NCBI GenBank assembly: GCA_937927975.1
Contig: CALEZT010000119.1
Coordinates: forward strand, 1 to 39,850
Source: an uncultured Phycisphaerales bacterium
GTDB taxonomy: Bacteria; Planctomycetota; Phycisphaerae; Sedimentisphaerales; Anaerobacaceae
DNA: 39,850 bases
Direction: 5' to 3'
The translations under genes and the position numbers were made by a program. The notes below the pieces were generated by a model, which saw only the letters and a list, made by a program, of their open reading frames with translations, made no database searches and had not been told where the DNA came from. This document shows positions 32,711 to 39,850 of this stretch, one piece after another (the stretch's first letter is position 1; each line of letters begins with the position of its first letter).

Positions 32711-33385
32711 CTATGCCCGGCATCGGCGGACGGCCTCGTCGATCTCGGCGGGACTGTGGCAGATCTCGTCGGGCGCCGCGGCGGCGATCTCGGCTTCGCT
32801 GCCGAAGCCGTAGGTGACGCCGATCGTGCGGGTGTTGTGGGCCTGGCCCGATTCGACGTCGCGGGCGCGGTCGCCGATCATGACCGTGCGGCCGGGGTCG
32901 AGCGAGAGCTCTTGCAGAATGTGCTCGATCAGTTCGCTCTTCTCGTCGAAACGGCCGTCGAGCTGCGGGCCGTAGACCTTGAGGAAGTAGCGATCGAATT
33001 CGAACCGTTCGACGATCCGGTCCGAATAGACCGTGGGCTTGGACGTGACCACGTAGAGGCTGTGGCCCTCCCCTTGCAGGCGGGCGAGCATCTCGGGCAC
33101 GCCGGGATAGACCTGGTTCTCGAAGAGCCCGACGTCGCCGTAGCGCTGGCGGTAGTAGCCGACCGCAGCGTCGATCAGGTCCTTGTCCTCGCTGCCGAGC
33201 AGGCGGGGGAAGGTCCACCGCAAAGGCGGGCCGATGAACTGCACCAGCTCGGCCTTCGGCGGGTAGGGCCGGCCGAGCCGCTCGAGGGCGTATTGAATGC
33301 ACCGCGTGATCCCGTCGCTGGGGTCGCTGAGCGTGCCGTCGAGGTCGAAGAACAGAGTCAGAGGTTCGCGGGTCATATCGGTCAT
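32711..33385 (-). CDS. HAD-superfamily hydrolase, phosphoglycolate phosphatase-like
   Basis: 224 aa from ATG 33385 (an ATG 9 nt further in is equally possible). HAD motif I FFDLDGTLSD (nucleophile and acid Asp), cap domain at about 20-85, motif II VVTSKP (T/S in the strand), motif III K in FDEKSELI, and motif IV MIGDRARDVESG. Close in layout to Gph/PGP and the pyrophosphatase-type HADs; the substrate is uncertain. It is downstream of a 133-aa protein on the same strand, but a gap of about 100 bp and a weak start suggest separate expression. Confidence 0.88.
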   Translation of the reverse strand: MTDMTREPLTLFFDLDGTLSDPSDGITRCIQYALERLGRPYPPKAELVQFIGPPLRWTFPRLLGSEDKDLIDAAVGYYRQRYGDVGLFENQVYPGVPEMLARLQGEGHSLYVVTSKPTVYSDRIVERFEFDRYFLKVYGPQLDGRFDEKSELIEHILQELSLDPGRTVMIGDRARDVESGQAHNTRTIGVTYGFGSEAEIAAAAPDEICHSPAEIDEAVRRCRA

Positions 33386-33482
33386 CTTATGCAAGGCTCC
33401 ATGGACAATCAGAGGCGGCCATTATCGGGATTTCGCATGGAAGGTCAACGAGGATTTGGCGACAGGCATGAAACGGACGCGG

Positions 33483-33884
33483 TCACGCCCGTTCGAGCGC
33501 GTCGAGCAGCACATGACCCGCGGCGTGGAGCCTCTCGGTCAAGTCCGCGAGGTCTTCCAGGCTCTCGGCCGACTCCGTCGCGCGCCGGATCTCGCCCATG
33601 TCCTCAGCGCCGGCGAGTCCGTCGAGACTGTTGTTCTTCATCGTGGTCAGGAGATGGCCGAGCCGGGTCGCCAGCCGTTTGCGGAAAAAGTCGAGTCGTA
33701 CCGGATCGAGGGCCCCGGCCCGGAAGGCGGGCTCGAATTCGTGAAAGGCGGTGCAGGCCTTCTGCAGGTACAGCAGGACCATGCCCTTGGCGGCATGTCC
33801 CTCGGCCAGGATTCGGGCCCACTGGAATTCCTCGTTCCGCCAGTGCTCGTCTTGCACAGTGGTTCGATAGTCGGTTTCGCGCAT
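33483..33884 (-). CDS. Unrecognised small helical protein
   Basis: 133 aa from ATG 33884, preceded by CTGAGAGACGC. The frame is open further upstream but only as a shadow of the beta-lactamase gene. Predicted all-helical, with an amphipathic core (FQWARILAEGHAAKGMVLLYLQKACTAFHEFEPAF, given here only as a pattern) and a C-terminal helix ADLTERLHAAGHVLLDALERA. No signal peptide or metal motif. It starts just downstream of the beta-lactamase stop (33893) and may be co-transcribed with it. Function not inferred. Confidence 0.7.
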   Translation of the reverse strand: MRETDYRTTVQDEHWRNEEFQWARILAEGHAAKGMVLLYLQKACTAFHEFEPAFRAGALDPVRLDFFRKRLATRLGHLLTTMKNNSLDGLAGAEDMGEIRRATESAESLEDLADLTERLHAAGHVLLDALERA

Positions 33885-33892
33885 CGCGTCTC

Positions 33893-34681
33893 TCAGGGCT
33901 TGGGACTCTTGGTGGGACACAACTTCAGCGTGTGCTCGATCAACTCGGGGCCGCCCCAGTCGCCATGGCCGGGGACGACGATTTGGGCATGGCCGTAGGC
34001 CGCGAGCACCTTCTGCAGCGTGGCCGGATAGGCCTGGAGGTCGCCGTCGGCGGTGTTGCCCAGCGACTGCGCGTCCAGGGACTTGATCAGGCACCCGCCG
34101 AACAGGATGCCCTTCTGGGGCAGCCAGGCGACGACGTTGTCGGTCGTGTGGCCGGACCCGTGGTACGTCGCGAGAACGACGGTCCGGCCGCAACGGATCA
34201 TGGTTCTCATCTGGTAGGAGATCTGGGGAACGGGCAACCCCTTTTCTCTGGCGATCCGGATCGTCTTGTTCAATCCGTAGGACTGGGCGCCCCGACGGTG
34301 CGCCTCGGCCAGGCCGCCCATGCAGTCTTCGTGAAAGTGCGTGGGGATCACCGTCTTGACGACCGCGCCGCGGTTGTTCGCGATCCAGTCGAACAGGACG
34401 CCCGTCTGTTCATCCGTCCAGGGCAGATCGATGAGAGCAGCCTTGTCGCCGTCGATGACGACCAGCCCATTGGCGCCGACCCGGCCGTAGTCCGCCAGGT
34501 CGCGATACGTGGTGTGCATCCAGACCCCGTCGGCGATCGGCTGCACGAAGACATCGCCGGATATGCGAATGGGTTCGGCCTTCGGCGCCGCCTGCGGAGC
34601 CTGGCAGCCGGCGACCATCACGCAAGCGAGCGCCATCACCGCGCAGAACACGCATCGAATCTTCAGGAGACGACCGCCCAT
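33893..34681 (-). CDS. Subclass B1-like metallo-beta-lactamase, predicted lipoprotein
   Basis: 262 aa from ATG 34681 (GGAGAAGAAAC upstream). Lipoprotein signal with lipobox VAGC, lipidated Cys at residue 26. The MBL fold has every B1 zinc ligand: Zn1 H115, H117 and H178 in THFHED and GSGHTTDN; Zn2 D119, C197 and H239 in HED, FGGCLIKS and VPGHGDWGG. The B1-specific Lys (K200, in CLIKSL) and the Asn of LGNTADGD (N209) are also in place. The set, including the Zn2 cysteine, separates B1 enzymes from glyoxalase-like MBL proteins. It should hydrolyse beta-lactams at the periplasmic face, but activity and spectrum cannot be read from sequence. No mobile element adjoins it, so it is probably a resident gene. 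Confidence 0.87.
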   Translation of the reverse strand: MGGRLLKIRCVFCAVMALACVMVAGCQAPQAAPKAEPIRISGDVFVQPIADGVWMHTTYRDLADYGRVGANGLVVIDGDKAALIDLPWTDEQTGVLFDWIANNRGAVVKTVIPTHFHEDCMGGLAEAHRRGAQSYGLNKTIRIAREKGLPVPQISYQMRTMIRCGRTVVLATYHGSGHTTDNVVAWLPQKGILFGGCLIKSLDAQSLGNTADGDLQAYPATLQKVLAAYGHAQIVVPGHGDWGGPELIEHTLKLCPTKSPKP

Positions 34682-34921
34682 GTTTCTTCTCCAGTTGTGA
34701 TCGATCCGGCGTTGCACGACCCTGACCGCCAAGGTCCGCGACGCATTCGTCAGACTCCAAGCTGTACACGATGGCGGGGACCGCGTCAAGACGCGCGTCC
34801 GCGAAAGCGAGGGCAAGCGAGCCTGCGCGGGATCAGCGGCCCGTCGCGGTTTTGCCGCGACTTTCGGAGGGCAAGGCCCTACAATGGACCGTCGTCAATG
34901 ATGGTTCGATCAGGAGGTCAG

Positions 34922-35917
34922 ATGAACAGATCCAGCATGGTCGCGATCCTCGTCCTCTCGTCCATGGCGATGGGAGGGCTCACGGAACAGCCGAAGATGT
35001 ACTACGCGGACGCCTCCCACGGCCGGCCCTTCGCCAAGGACCCGGACGTCGAGTGGTTCGGCGGGCGGTACCTGATGTACTACTCCGTCAATCGCGGCAA
35101 GGACGGCTTCGCGGTCGGGATTGCCGAGAGCAGCGACCTGACGCGCTGGACGAAGGTCGGCGAAGTCCTCCCGGCGGCCGACTACGAGAGCAAGGGCCTG
35201 GCGGCGCCGGCGGCCCTGGTCCGCGGGGGCAAGCTCCACCTGTTCTACCAGACCTACGGGAACGGCCGCGACGACGCGATCTGCCACGCGGTCTCTGAGG
35301 ACGGGATTCGCTTCACGCGCAACGCGACGAACCCGATCTTTCGGCCGACGGGCGACTGGAACTGCGGCCGGGCGATCGACGCGGAGGTGATCGAGCACAA
35401 AGGCAAGTTGCTGCTGTACTGCGCGACGCGAGACCCCGACATGAAGGTTCAGAAGCTGGTCGTGGCCTCTGCGCCCGCGGATTCGGACTACGGGCGGGAC
35501 AAGTGGACCCAGTTGTGCGACCGGTCGATCCTCGAACCGCGGTTGCCCTGGGAGAAGAACTGCATTGAAGCCCCCGCCCTCTGCACGCGAAACGGTCGGC
35601 TGTTCATGTTCTACGCCGGCGGCTACAACAACGAGCCGCAACAGATCGGCTGCGCGGTCAGCGACGACGGGAGCGCCTGGACGCGTCTGTCGCAGCACCC
35701 TCTGCTGCCCAACGGCGAAGAGGGCGAATGGAACGCCAGCGAGTCGGGCCATCCCGGCGTCTTCACGGATCGCGACGGGCAGATGCACCTGTTCTTCCAG
35801 GGCAACAACGACAAGGGAGCGACCTGGTTCCTGTCCCGAATGAAGATCGCCTGGGACGCGGGGGACAAGCCGTACCTGATCCGCCCGCGGGACGGGCAGC
35901 TCTTCCAACTCAAGTGA
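34922..35917 (+). CDS. Exported GH43-like (five-bladed beta-propeller) glycoside hydrolase
   Basis: 331 aa from ATG 34922, with CAGGAGGTCAG directly upstream. Short signal peptide (SSMVAILVLSSMAMGG). Propeller pattern: FAKDPDVEWFGGRYLMYYS (D40/D42), FAVGIAESSDLTRWTKVGEV, GKLHLFYQTYG, RAIDAEVIEHKGKLLLY (D153), NCIEAPALCTRNGRLFMFYAGGYN (E216). These three acidic positions match the base, pKa modulator and acid of the GH43/GH68/GH130-type propellers. Substrate not determinable; arabinan or xylan debranching would fit the GH51 gene nearby. It diverges from the beta-lactamase gene. Confidence 0.8.
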   Translation: MNRSSMVAILVLSSMAMGGLTEQPKMYYADASHGRPFAKDPDVEWFGGRYLMYYSVNRGKDGFAVGIAESSDLTRWTKVGEVLPAADYESKGLAAPAALVRGGKLHLFYQTYGNGRDDAICHAVSEDGIRFTRNATNPIFRPTGDWNCGRAIDAEVIEHKGKLLLYCATRDPDMKVQKLVVASAPADSDYGRDKWTQLCDRSILEPRLPWEKNCIEAPALCTRNGRLFMFYAGGYNNEPQQIGCAVSDDGSAWTRLSQHPLLPNGEEGEWNASESGHPGVFTDRDGQMHLFFQGNNDKGATWFLSRMKIAWDAGDKPYLIRPRDGQLFQLK

Positions 35918-35925
35918 CAGCGACG

Positions 35926-36207
35926 ATGCGGAAAGGCCAAAGGGCTGTGTCGATTCTGCGATTCAATCGATTCGAGGAAGCCAGCGGCTATTGCGGCAAG
36001 TGCCTGAAGCAAACGCCGGTCGGGCGGCAAGGGATCAACCATGTCCCTCACCTGATCCTGACGCTGCTGACCGGGCTGTGGGCGATCTTCTGGATTCGCG
36101 ACGCCCGCAGGCCCCGCGAGTGGCGATGCCTCGAGTGCGGAGCGACCGTGTACAAGGTCATGAGCAATCCATTCGAGAAGACCAAACGCAAGTGGTTGTG
36201 GAGATGA
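35926..36207 (+). CDS. Small zinc-ribbon membrane protein
   Basis: 93 aa. CxxC pairs at C23/C26 (YCGKC) and C68/C71 (RCLECG) frame a single hydrophobic helix (HLILTLLTGLWAIFWI, about residues 42-57). This is a split zinc ribbon with a membrane insertion, as in LITAF-like and other small zinc-ribbon proteins. The C-terminus is basic (EKTKRKWLWR). Starts 9 bp after the GH43-like stop, so it is probably co-transcribed, although no functional link is apparent. Confidence 0.7.
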   Translation: MRKGQRAVSILRFNRFEEASGYCGKCLKQTPVGRQGINHVPHLILTLLTGLWAIFWIRDARRPREWRCLECGATVYKVMSNPFEKTKRKWLWR

Positions 36208-36213
36208 GACGCG

Positions 36214-36411
36214 ATGGAATGTCAGAAAACCAAGAACCTCAAGAACTGCAATTGCTCTTATCCGGGTTGCAGCAACAAGGGCATCTGCTGCGAGTGCCTG
36301 AGCTATCACCTGGCGTCGAAGCAACTGCCCGCCTGCTGCTTTCCCGACGATGTCGAGAAGACCTACGACCGCAGCTTCAAGGCGTTCGCCAAGGCCTGGA
36401 ATCTCGCCTGA
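36214..36411 (+). CDS. DUF6485 family Cys-rich small protein
   Basis: 65 aa, matching the full length of the DUF6485 pattern: MECQ, then NCNCSYPGCSNKGICCECLSYH and LPACCFPDDVEKTYDRSF as separate conserved blocks. It has nine or so cysteines, probably binding zinc or iron-sulfur. Function unknown. Starts 7 bp after the previous stop, so it is in the same transcript. Confidence 0.85.
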   Translation: MECQKTKNLKNCNCSYPGCSNKGICCECLSYHLASKQLPACCFPDDVEKTYDRSFKAFAKAWNLA

Positions 36412-36429
36412 ACCGAGCTTGCGGATGGA

Positions 36430-36478
36430 CTTGAGATCTGAGATTTGAGATTTGAAATCTGAGATCTCAAATCTCTCT
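36430..36478. repeat. TTGAGATCT-type palindromic repeat, copy 4
   Basis: Units CTTGAGATCTGAGATTTGAG and GATTTGAAATCTGAGATCTC followed by AAATCTCTC form a long self-complementary block. It fills the gap between the convergent DUF6485 and pseudopilin genes, next to the pseudopilin stop (36480). Confidence 0.78.
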
Positions 36479-36479
36479 T

Positions 36480-37265
36480 CTACGTTTCGCGGTCGTAGTA
36501 GACGATGTAATCCCCCTCGTGATTGTTGGGGGTCAGGCGGTCCCAGCGGACGAAGCGGGCGGAGCCGTCGAGGTAGCCGACGACGAGGCCGTCGGGCTGG
36601 GGCTTCATGGGCTCGCCAACCGCGGATTGGAACGTCGAGCCGACGTGCGAGGCGTACCAAGCGGGCCAGTCGCCGCCGGAACCGACCGCGTCGTAGCGGT
36701 TGTAGCAGAAACACGTCACGAGCGTGTTCGACGTGGGCTTGTCCGTCACCTTCCGCGCGGTGACGTACTTTCGACCGGTGTTCAGATCGGTCCAGTTGCC
36801 GCGGTTGCCCCAGTAGATCCAGCCGATATGGGCGGTCTCGACGATCGGCCGGGTGGCGGGCAGCGGGCTGAGCCAGTCGGGCTTCGACTCGAAGTGCTTG
36901 CGGGCGGTCTCGCAGGTGGCGTGCTTTTCGGTCAGGCCGTAGCGACCGAAGGCGAGCATCGTCTGGTAGTTGACCAGGGTCAGCAGGTCGGCCTTGTCCC
37001 AGTCCCTGCTGTAGCCGACGGCGGACTTGTCGACGATGTTCCCCTCCGGCAGGAACCCGTTGAAGTCCCCGGCGTAGAGGCTGGCGATGATCAGGCCCTG
37101 GTGCAGGTTGTTCTGGCACGCCACCCGCCGGGCGTGCTCCCGCGCCTTTCGCAGGCCCGGCGACAACAGCGCCAGCAGCACGGCGATGACCGAAACGACG
37201 ACCAACAGCTCGATCAACGTGAAACCAAAATGGGCTTTGCTCCATGCTTGCCTATTGCGGATCAT
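36480..37265 (-). CDS. Type II/IV pseudopilin-like protein (prepilin N-terminal methylation motif)
   Basis: 261 aa. Prepilin peptidase site [21 protein letters not shown] at about residues 14-34, with the +5 Glu, followed by the planctomycete-type continuation [32 protein letters not shown]. The C-terminus has [18 protein letters not shown], the H-x9-DG-like signature of DUF1559-related pseudopilins. These paralogues are very numerous in planctomycetes and their individual roles are mostly unknown. The ATG is preceded by an excellent AAGGAGATCGCA. Confidence 0.92.
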   Translation of the reverse strand: MIRNRQAWSKAHFGFTLIELLVVVSVIAVLLALLSPGLRKAREHARRVACQNNLHQGLIIASLYAGDFNGFLPEGNIVDKSAVGYSRDWDKADLLTLVNYQTMLAFGRYGLTEKHATCETARKHFESKPDWLSPLPATRPIVETAHIGWIYWGNRGNWTDLNTGRKYVTARKVTDKPTSNTLVTCFCYNRYDAVGSGGDWPAWYASHVGSTFQSAVGEPMKPQPDGLVVGYLDGSARFVRWDRLTPNNHEGDYIVYYDRET

Positions 37266-37363
37266 TGCGATCTCCTTCTACGAGTAGACTGCGATCGTTG
37301 GGATTTCTCAAGCCCCCTGCTCCGGCGTGAGCCGCACCCGGCGCGACCGACCGGCGGCGATTC

Positions 37364-38203
37364 TCAGATTTCGGCACCGGGCAAGGACACGGTATTGACC
37401 TGCCGATCGACCCGAGGGTCCTGTCGCGAGGTCTCGAACGCGTTGGGATCGAAGAACTCGGCCGACATCTCTCGGAAGTACGTGAAGACCGCATCGGTGC
37501 TCTTGCCGTCGCGAGGGTCCCAGACCGTGATTCGGATGGGCAGGCGGCTTTCGCGGAGCGCCCAGATCCGCACCCGCTCGGGCGTGTCCGGCGGCTCCAC
37601 GTCAAAGACGACCACGTCCTCGGAGATCACCGCGTCCGGATTGATCAGCGGCGTGACCTCGGTGGTGCGGCCTCCGAACATGACTTCGATGATGGCTTCG
37701 AGAGAAAACTCCCTCGTCTGGGCGATCTTCTCGACGAAGAACCAGGCGAGCCCGTCGGGTTCGACAGGCTGTCCAGAGGCAACGTCGTACGCTTTGACCC
37801 GATCCGATTGGGCGAAGACCACCTGCGCGCCTCTGCGGAGGCGGAGGCGGCCCTCGTGGCTCATCCACAGTTCCATCTGGGTCGGCTCAGCAGTGGCGTC
37901 CTGCTTCATATAGATCGCGACGCTGAAGTAGGGCACGGCCTGAAATCGCCGGCTGACATCCGCCCAGGCGACGTTGCCGCCGGCCAGTTGCGCCACGTAG
38001 CTCATCATCGCGCCGACGGCGATCAGCACCCCCGCCGCGACCGCCACTCGGGCCACCCTGCGCCCCAGGTGCTCCGTCACGCGCCCTTGCGAGGAATCGT
38101 CGTAGGCCGCACGCATCCTCCGGAGCACGTCCCGGTCGACCGCATCCCTCGTGCCGATGGAGGCGCCCTTGATGAACCGCACGATATCAGTGAGAGGTTT
38201 CAT
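37364..38203 (-). CDS. Membrane-anchored partner of the ECF sigma factor (putative anti-sigma/periplasmic sensor)
   Basis: 279 aa. The N-terminal 50 residues are cytoplasmic and charged (VLRRMRAAYDD, GRRVAR). One membrane helix lies at about 51-72 (VAVAAGVLIAVGAMMSYV). A periplasmic beta-rich domain of about 200 residues follows (FSVAIYMKQDATAEPTQMELWM, RVKAYDVASG, RLPIRITVWDPRDGK), recalling LolA/MucB-like folds. The ATG overlaps the stop of the ECF gene (ATGA), the common arrangement for a sigma factor and its regulator. No zinc-binding anti-sigma HxxxCxxC motif is present, so the anti-sigma role is an inference from context and topology. Confidence 0.7.
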   Translation of the reverse strand: MKPLTDIVRFIKGASIGTRDAVDRDVLRRMRAAYDDSSQGRVTEHLGRRVARVAVAAGVLIAVGAMMSYVAQLAGGNVAWADVSRRFQAVPYFSVAIYMKQDATAEPTQMELWMSHEGRLRLRRGAQVVFAQSDRVKAYDVASGQPVEPDGLAWFFVEKIAQTREFSLEAIIEVMFGGRTTEVTPLINPDAVISEDVVVFDVEPPDTPERVRIWALRESRLPIRITVWDPRDGKSTDAVFTYFREMSAEFFDPNAFETSRQDPRVDRQVNTVSLPGAEI

Positions 38204-38748
38204 TCTTGCTCCTCGCTGCTCAATAGCGAACGCAGCTTGTCCAGCCCGTACCGATAGCGGCTCTGGACGGTCTTGATCGAGGTCTTCTGCCACTCGGCGA
38301 TCTCGCGGAACGGCAGATCGCCGTACAGGTGCAGCGTCACGACCTCCCGCTGCTCGACGGGCAACTCGCCCATGGCCCGGCGGACCCGCGTGAACTGCTC
38401 GCTGTGGATCGCCCAGCCGTCGGGCGACACCGCGTTCGACGCCAGGCCCAGGGCTTCGTCGAGGCCCGCCGCCTCCCGACGGCGCCCCGCGGCCATCTGA
38501 TTCCGAGCGGCATTGGCGACGCAGGTGGCCAGGAATCCCTTGAGGCTTCCCGTCAGGCGAAACGTCGGCGCCAAGCCCGCGAACCGGACGAACACGTCCT
38601 GGACCACGTCCTCGGCCGCCGACCGGTCGCTCAGCATCGAGCAGGCCAGACGCAGCAGATCGTCGCGGTACTTCTCGTACACGCGCGACAGCGCCGCCGC
38701 GTCGCCGCGGTTGAGCCGCCAGACCAGGACTCTGTCTTCCACCATCAT
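38200..38748 (-). CDS. ECF-type RNA polymerase sigma factor
   Basis: 182 aa. Region 2 at about 10-80 (LSRVYEKYRDDLLRLACSML, AEDVVQDVFVRFA, LKGFLATCVANAARNQ) and region 4 at about 120-175 (LPVEQREVVTLHLYGDLPFREIAEWQKTSIKTVQSRYRYGLDKLR, named here by its blocks) with the expected HTH. No C-terminal extension. Forms an operon, with ATGA overlap, with the membrane-anchored protein downstream. Stress or envelope signal unknown. Confidence 0.94.
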   Translation of the reverse strand: MMVEDRVLVWRLNRGDAAALSRVYEKYRDDLLRLACSMLSDRSAAEDVVQDVFVRFAGLAPTFRLTGSLKGFLATCVANAARNQMAAGRRREAAGLDEALGLASNAVSPDGWAIHSEQFTRVRRAMGELPVEQREVVTLHLYGDLPFREIAEWQKTSIKTVQSRYRYGLDKLRSLLSSEEQE

Positions 38749-38868
38749 CGAAAAGGCCCTTTCGTCGAGAACATCCGGTTCTCACCAATATAACAGCCGG
38801 GCCGGAGGGTTTGCTCTAATGAACGTGAGGTTTCTTTTCGGGAGGAGTGCGATGAAATGACTGACGGG

Positions 38869-39273
38869 CTATCCCGCGACGAACGCCCCCAGCGATATGG
38901 CGACGTCGGGGAACTGAGTCACGATCTGCTTGTCGGCCGTGACCAGAGGGAGGTTCAGGTCCTTGGCGAGGGCCACGAACTCGCAATCATACGCCGAGCA
39001 GGCGCTGGACGCCGCCAAAGCCAAAACGGCATGCGACGCCGTCTCATACTCGCGGCCCTGCATCAGGCGCAGGGCGGCTTCCATAGTCTGCTGGGCGTTC
39101 GCCAGACTCAAAAGCCCTTTTCGCATGTGAAGAGCCAAAACGTTGCGCAGCTCGCTTCGCCAGAGCGGGGGAGCGATCCACAAGGGGTCCATCCGCAAAG
39201 CCTGTTCGGCCTGCCTGGAACGATCGCTGGGCAGATAGAGGTAACCGATGAGGTTGGTATCAACCACAATCAT
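38869..39273 (-). CDS. vapC: PIN-domain (VapC/FitB-like) toxin
   Basis: 134 aa from ATG 39273, which overlaps the antitoxin stop (ATGA). PIN acidic residues: D5 in VVDTNLIGYL, E41 (approximate) in WRSELRNVLA, D95 in SAYDCEFVALA and D113 in LVTADKQI. The usual PIN catalytic quartet is therefore complete. In the family it is an RNase neutralised by its RHH antitoxin. A longer upstream frame is a shadow of the antitoxin gene. Confidence 0.9.
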   Translation of the reverse strand: MIVVDTNLIGYLYLPSDRSRQAEQALRMDPLWIAPPLWRSELRNVLALHMRKGLLSLANAQQTMEAALRLMQGREYETASHAVLALAASSACSAYDCEFVALAKDLNLPLVTADKQIVTQFPDVAISLGAFVAG

Positions 39274-39512
39274 GAGCGGCCCGCCGCCTTCGCTCGGGTA
39301 AACTCGCGATCGGTGATCGGTGGACCGGTCACTTGTGCGCGCAACGCGCGGGCTTCGGCCACCAACACATCGGGGTCGATCTGCCTGCTCCCGACAGTTC
39401 GCTCGATGCATGCGATGATCTCGCTATTGATGCTGCGATGATTGGCCTCGGCCGCCCTCTTGAGCTTCTCATAGATCTCAGCCGGGATGTTCTTGACGGT
39501 GATCGTCGGCAT
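39270..39512 (-). CDS. Arc/FitA-type ribbon-helix-helix antitoxin
   Basis: 80 aa from ATG 39512, preceded by GGAGAATCC; a second ATG at 39524 gives four more residues but its ribosome-binding site is poor. N-terminal RHH: TITVKNIPAEIYEKLKRAAEANHRSINSEII (ITVKNIP strand, NHRSINSEI helix) is the FitA/Arc pattern. The C-terminal 30 residues are likely the toxin-binding tail (RALRAQVTGPPITDREF). Overlaps the PIN toxin gene. Confidence 0.9.
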   Translation of the reverse strand: MPTITVKNIPAEIYEKLKRAAEANHRSINSEIIACIERTVGSRQIDPDVLVAEARALRAQVTGPPITDREFTRAKAAGRS

Positions 39513-39527
39513 CGGATTCTCCATAAC

Positions 39528-39573
39528 GGTTCCATTATGGAACCATTGTAGCAGCGCGCATCGACGCTGTCAA
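39528..39573 (-). promoter_or_regulatory. Toxin-antitoxin promoter with overlapping operator
   Basis: Minus strand: TTGACA (39568-39573), 17-bp spacer, TACAAT (39545-39550): a near-consensus sigma70 promoter. Directly downstream GGTTCCA-TTA-TGGAACC (39528-39544) is a perfect 7-bp inverted repeat covering the expected start site. The RHH antitoxin is the likely ligand, giving the standard autorepression of such operons. Confidence 0.75.
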
Positions 39574-39850
39574 GAAGGAGTCAGCGATCGTGAAATCTCG
39601 GCGACGATCTGCTCGTGGGTCTTGTCGGCGCAGTCGATGGTGATTTGGGCGTACTGGCGGTAGAGGGGCTCGCGCTGGGCGTAGAGCGAGCGGACGGTCT
39701 GGCCCTTTTCCATCACTATGCCGCGAGTGGGCAGGTTCGCGAGTCGCCGCTCGATCCGCTCGACCGGCAGGTCGAGATGGACGATGACCCCTCGCTCGGC
39801 CAGGGATCGCATCGCCTGCTCGCTATAGACCACGCTGCCGCCGGTGGCGA
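39570..39850 (-). CDS. aroK: Shikimate kinase, C-terminal part (continues beyond the window)
   Basis: The last 92 residues are visible. They begin in the conserved ATGGSVVYSEQAM segment (substrate-binding GG), then RGVIVHLDLPVERIERRLAN, TRGIVMEKGQTVRSLYAQREPLYRQYA with the lid-region Arg, and IVAEISRSL at the end. The Walker A lysine region lies outside the window. The role would be phosphorylation of shikimate in aromatic amino acid synthesis. The stop is close to the toxin-antitoxin promoter. Confidence 0.85.
   Translation of the reverse strand, partial: ATGGSVVYSEQAMRSLAERGVIVHLDLPVERIERRLANLPTRGIVMEKGQTVRSLYAQREPLYRQYAQITIDCADKTHEQIVAEISRSLTPS

Noticed and set aside
34862..34921. CCCTACAAT upstream of the GH43-like gene as a promoter
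   Set aside because: The TACAAT has no -35 box at a suitable distance.

Overview
The window is high-GC bacterial chromosome, most likely from a planctomycete (Phycisphaerae or a relative; moderate confidence). The evidence is a mix of signatures: a MetX-MetW fusion, Tat-exported Gfo/Idh/MocA, DUF1080 and ThuA proteins, a type II pseudopilin with a C-terminal DG(x)V-like motif, a DUF6485 Cys-rich peptide, a protein with the STGPRT...GK...NA.KHGL motif, several secreted glycosidases, and many intergenic palindromes. No rRNA, transposase, integrase or CRISPR array was seen.

Layout. 1-4.6 kb: partial tRNA-Val(CAC), a NikR-type regulator, a nested palindromic element, fused metX-metW, a 3-hydroxyisobutyrate-dehydrogenase-family gene with an apparent frameshift, and a membrane protein. 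Two copies of a long hairpin repeat lie at the 3' ends of the last two genes. 4.7-10.6 kb: a GAF-like protein, about 700 bp without a gene that may encode a structured RNA, a Wzz/GumC-like protein, and a two-component pair (HDOD-GAF-histidine kinase; response regulator with HTH before REC). 10.9-13.1 kb: a GH99-like secreted enzyme followed by a scrambled, duplicated 3' region. 13.1-19.2 kb: a same-strand run arsR - RND exporter - DUF2892 - LolA-like - outer-membrane beta-barrel, which looks like one envelope export system. 19.2-20.8 kb: an accessory pair, three-Cys-motif protein (DUF5131) and its partner TcmP, behind its own promoter.

21-28.2 kb: a carbohydrate locus. Three exported proteins on the minus strand (Gfo/Idh/MocA dehydrogenase, double DUF1080-ThuA, aldo/keto-reductase-like) resemble a periplasmic 3-keto-glycoside pathway, with a divergent GH51 arabinofuranosidase. 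28.2-32.7 kb: repeat-rich accessory DNA with a DUF2971 gene, ppk2, and a planctomycete-type protein whose C-terminal half is encoded by palindromic repeats. 32.7-36.5 kb: HAD phosphatase, helical protein, a subclass-B1-like metallo-beta-lactamase lipoprotein, GH43-like enzyme, zinc-ribbon membrane protein, DUF6485. 36.5-39.85 kb: pseudopilin, ECF sigma factor with a membrane partner, a PIN/RHH toxin-antitoxin pair with a clear promoter and operator, and the 3' part of a shikimate kinase.

The most notable signals are: (i) several families of palindromic or MITE-like repeats sitting on stop codons or inside reading frames; (ii) the DUF5131-TcmP pair; (iii) the ArsR-RND-barrel operon; (iv) the predicted 3-keto-glycoside cluster; (v) the B1-type beta-lactamase. 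All functional calls come from reading protein motifs by eye; no search was run.
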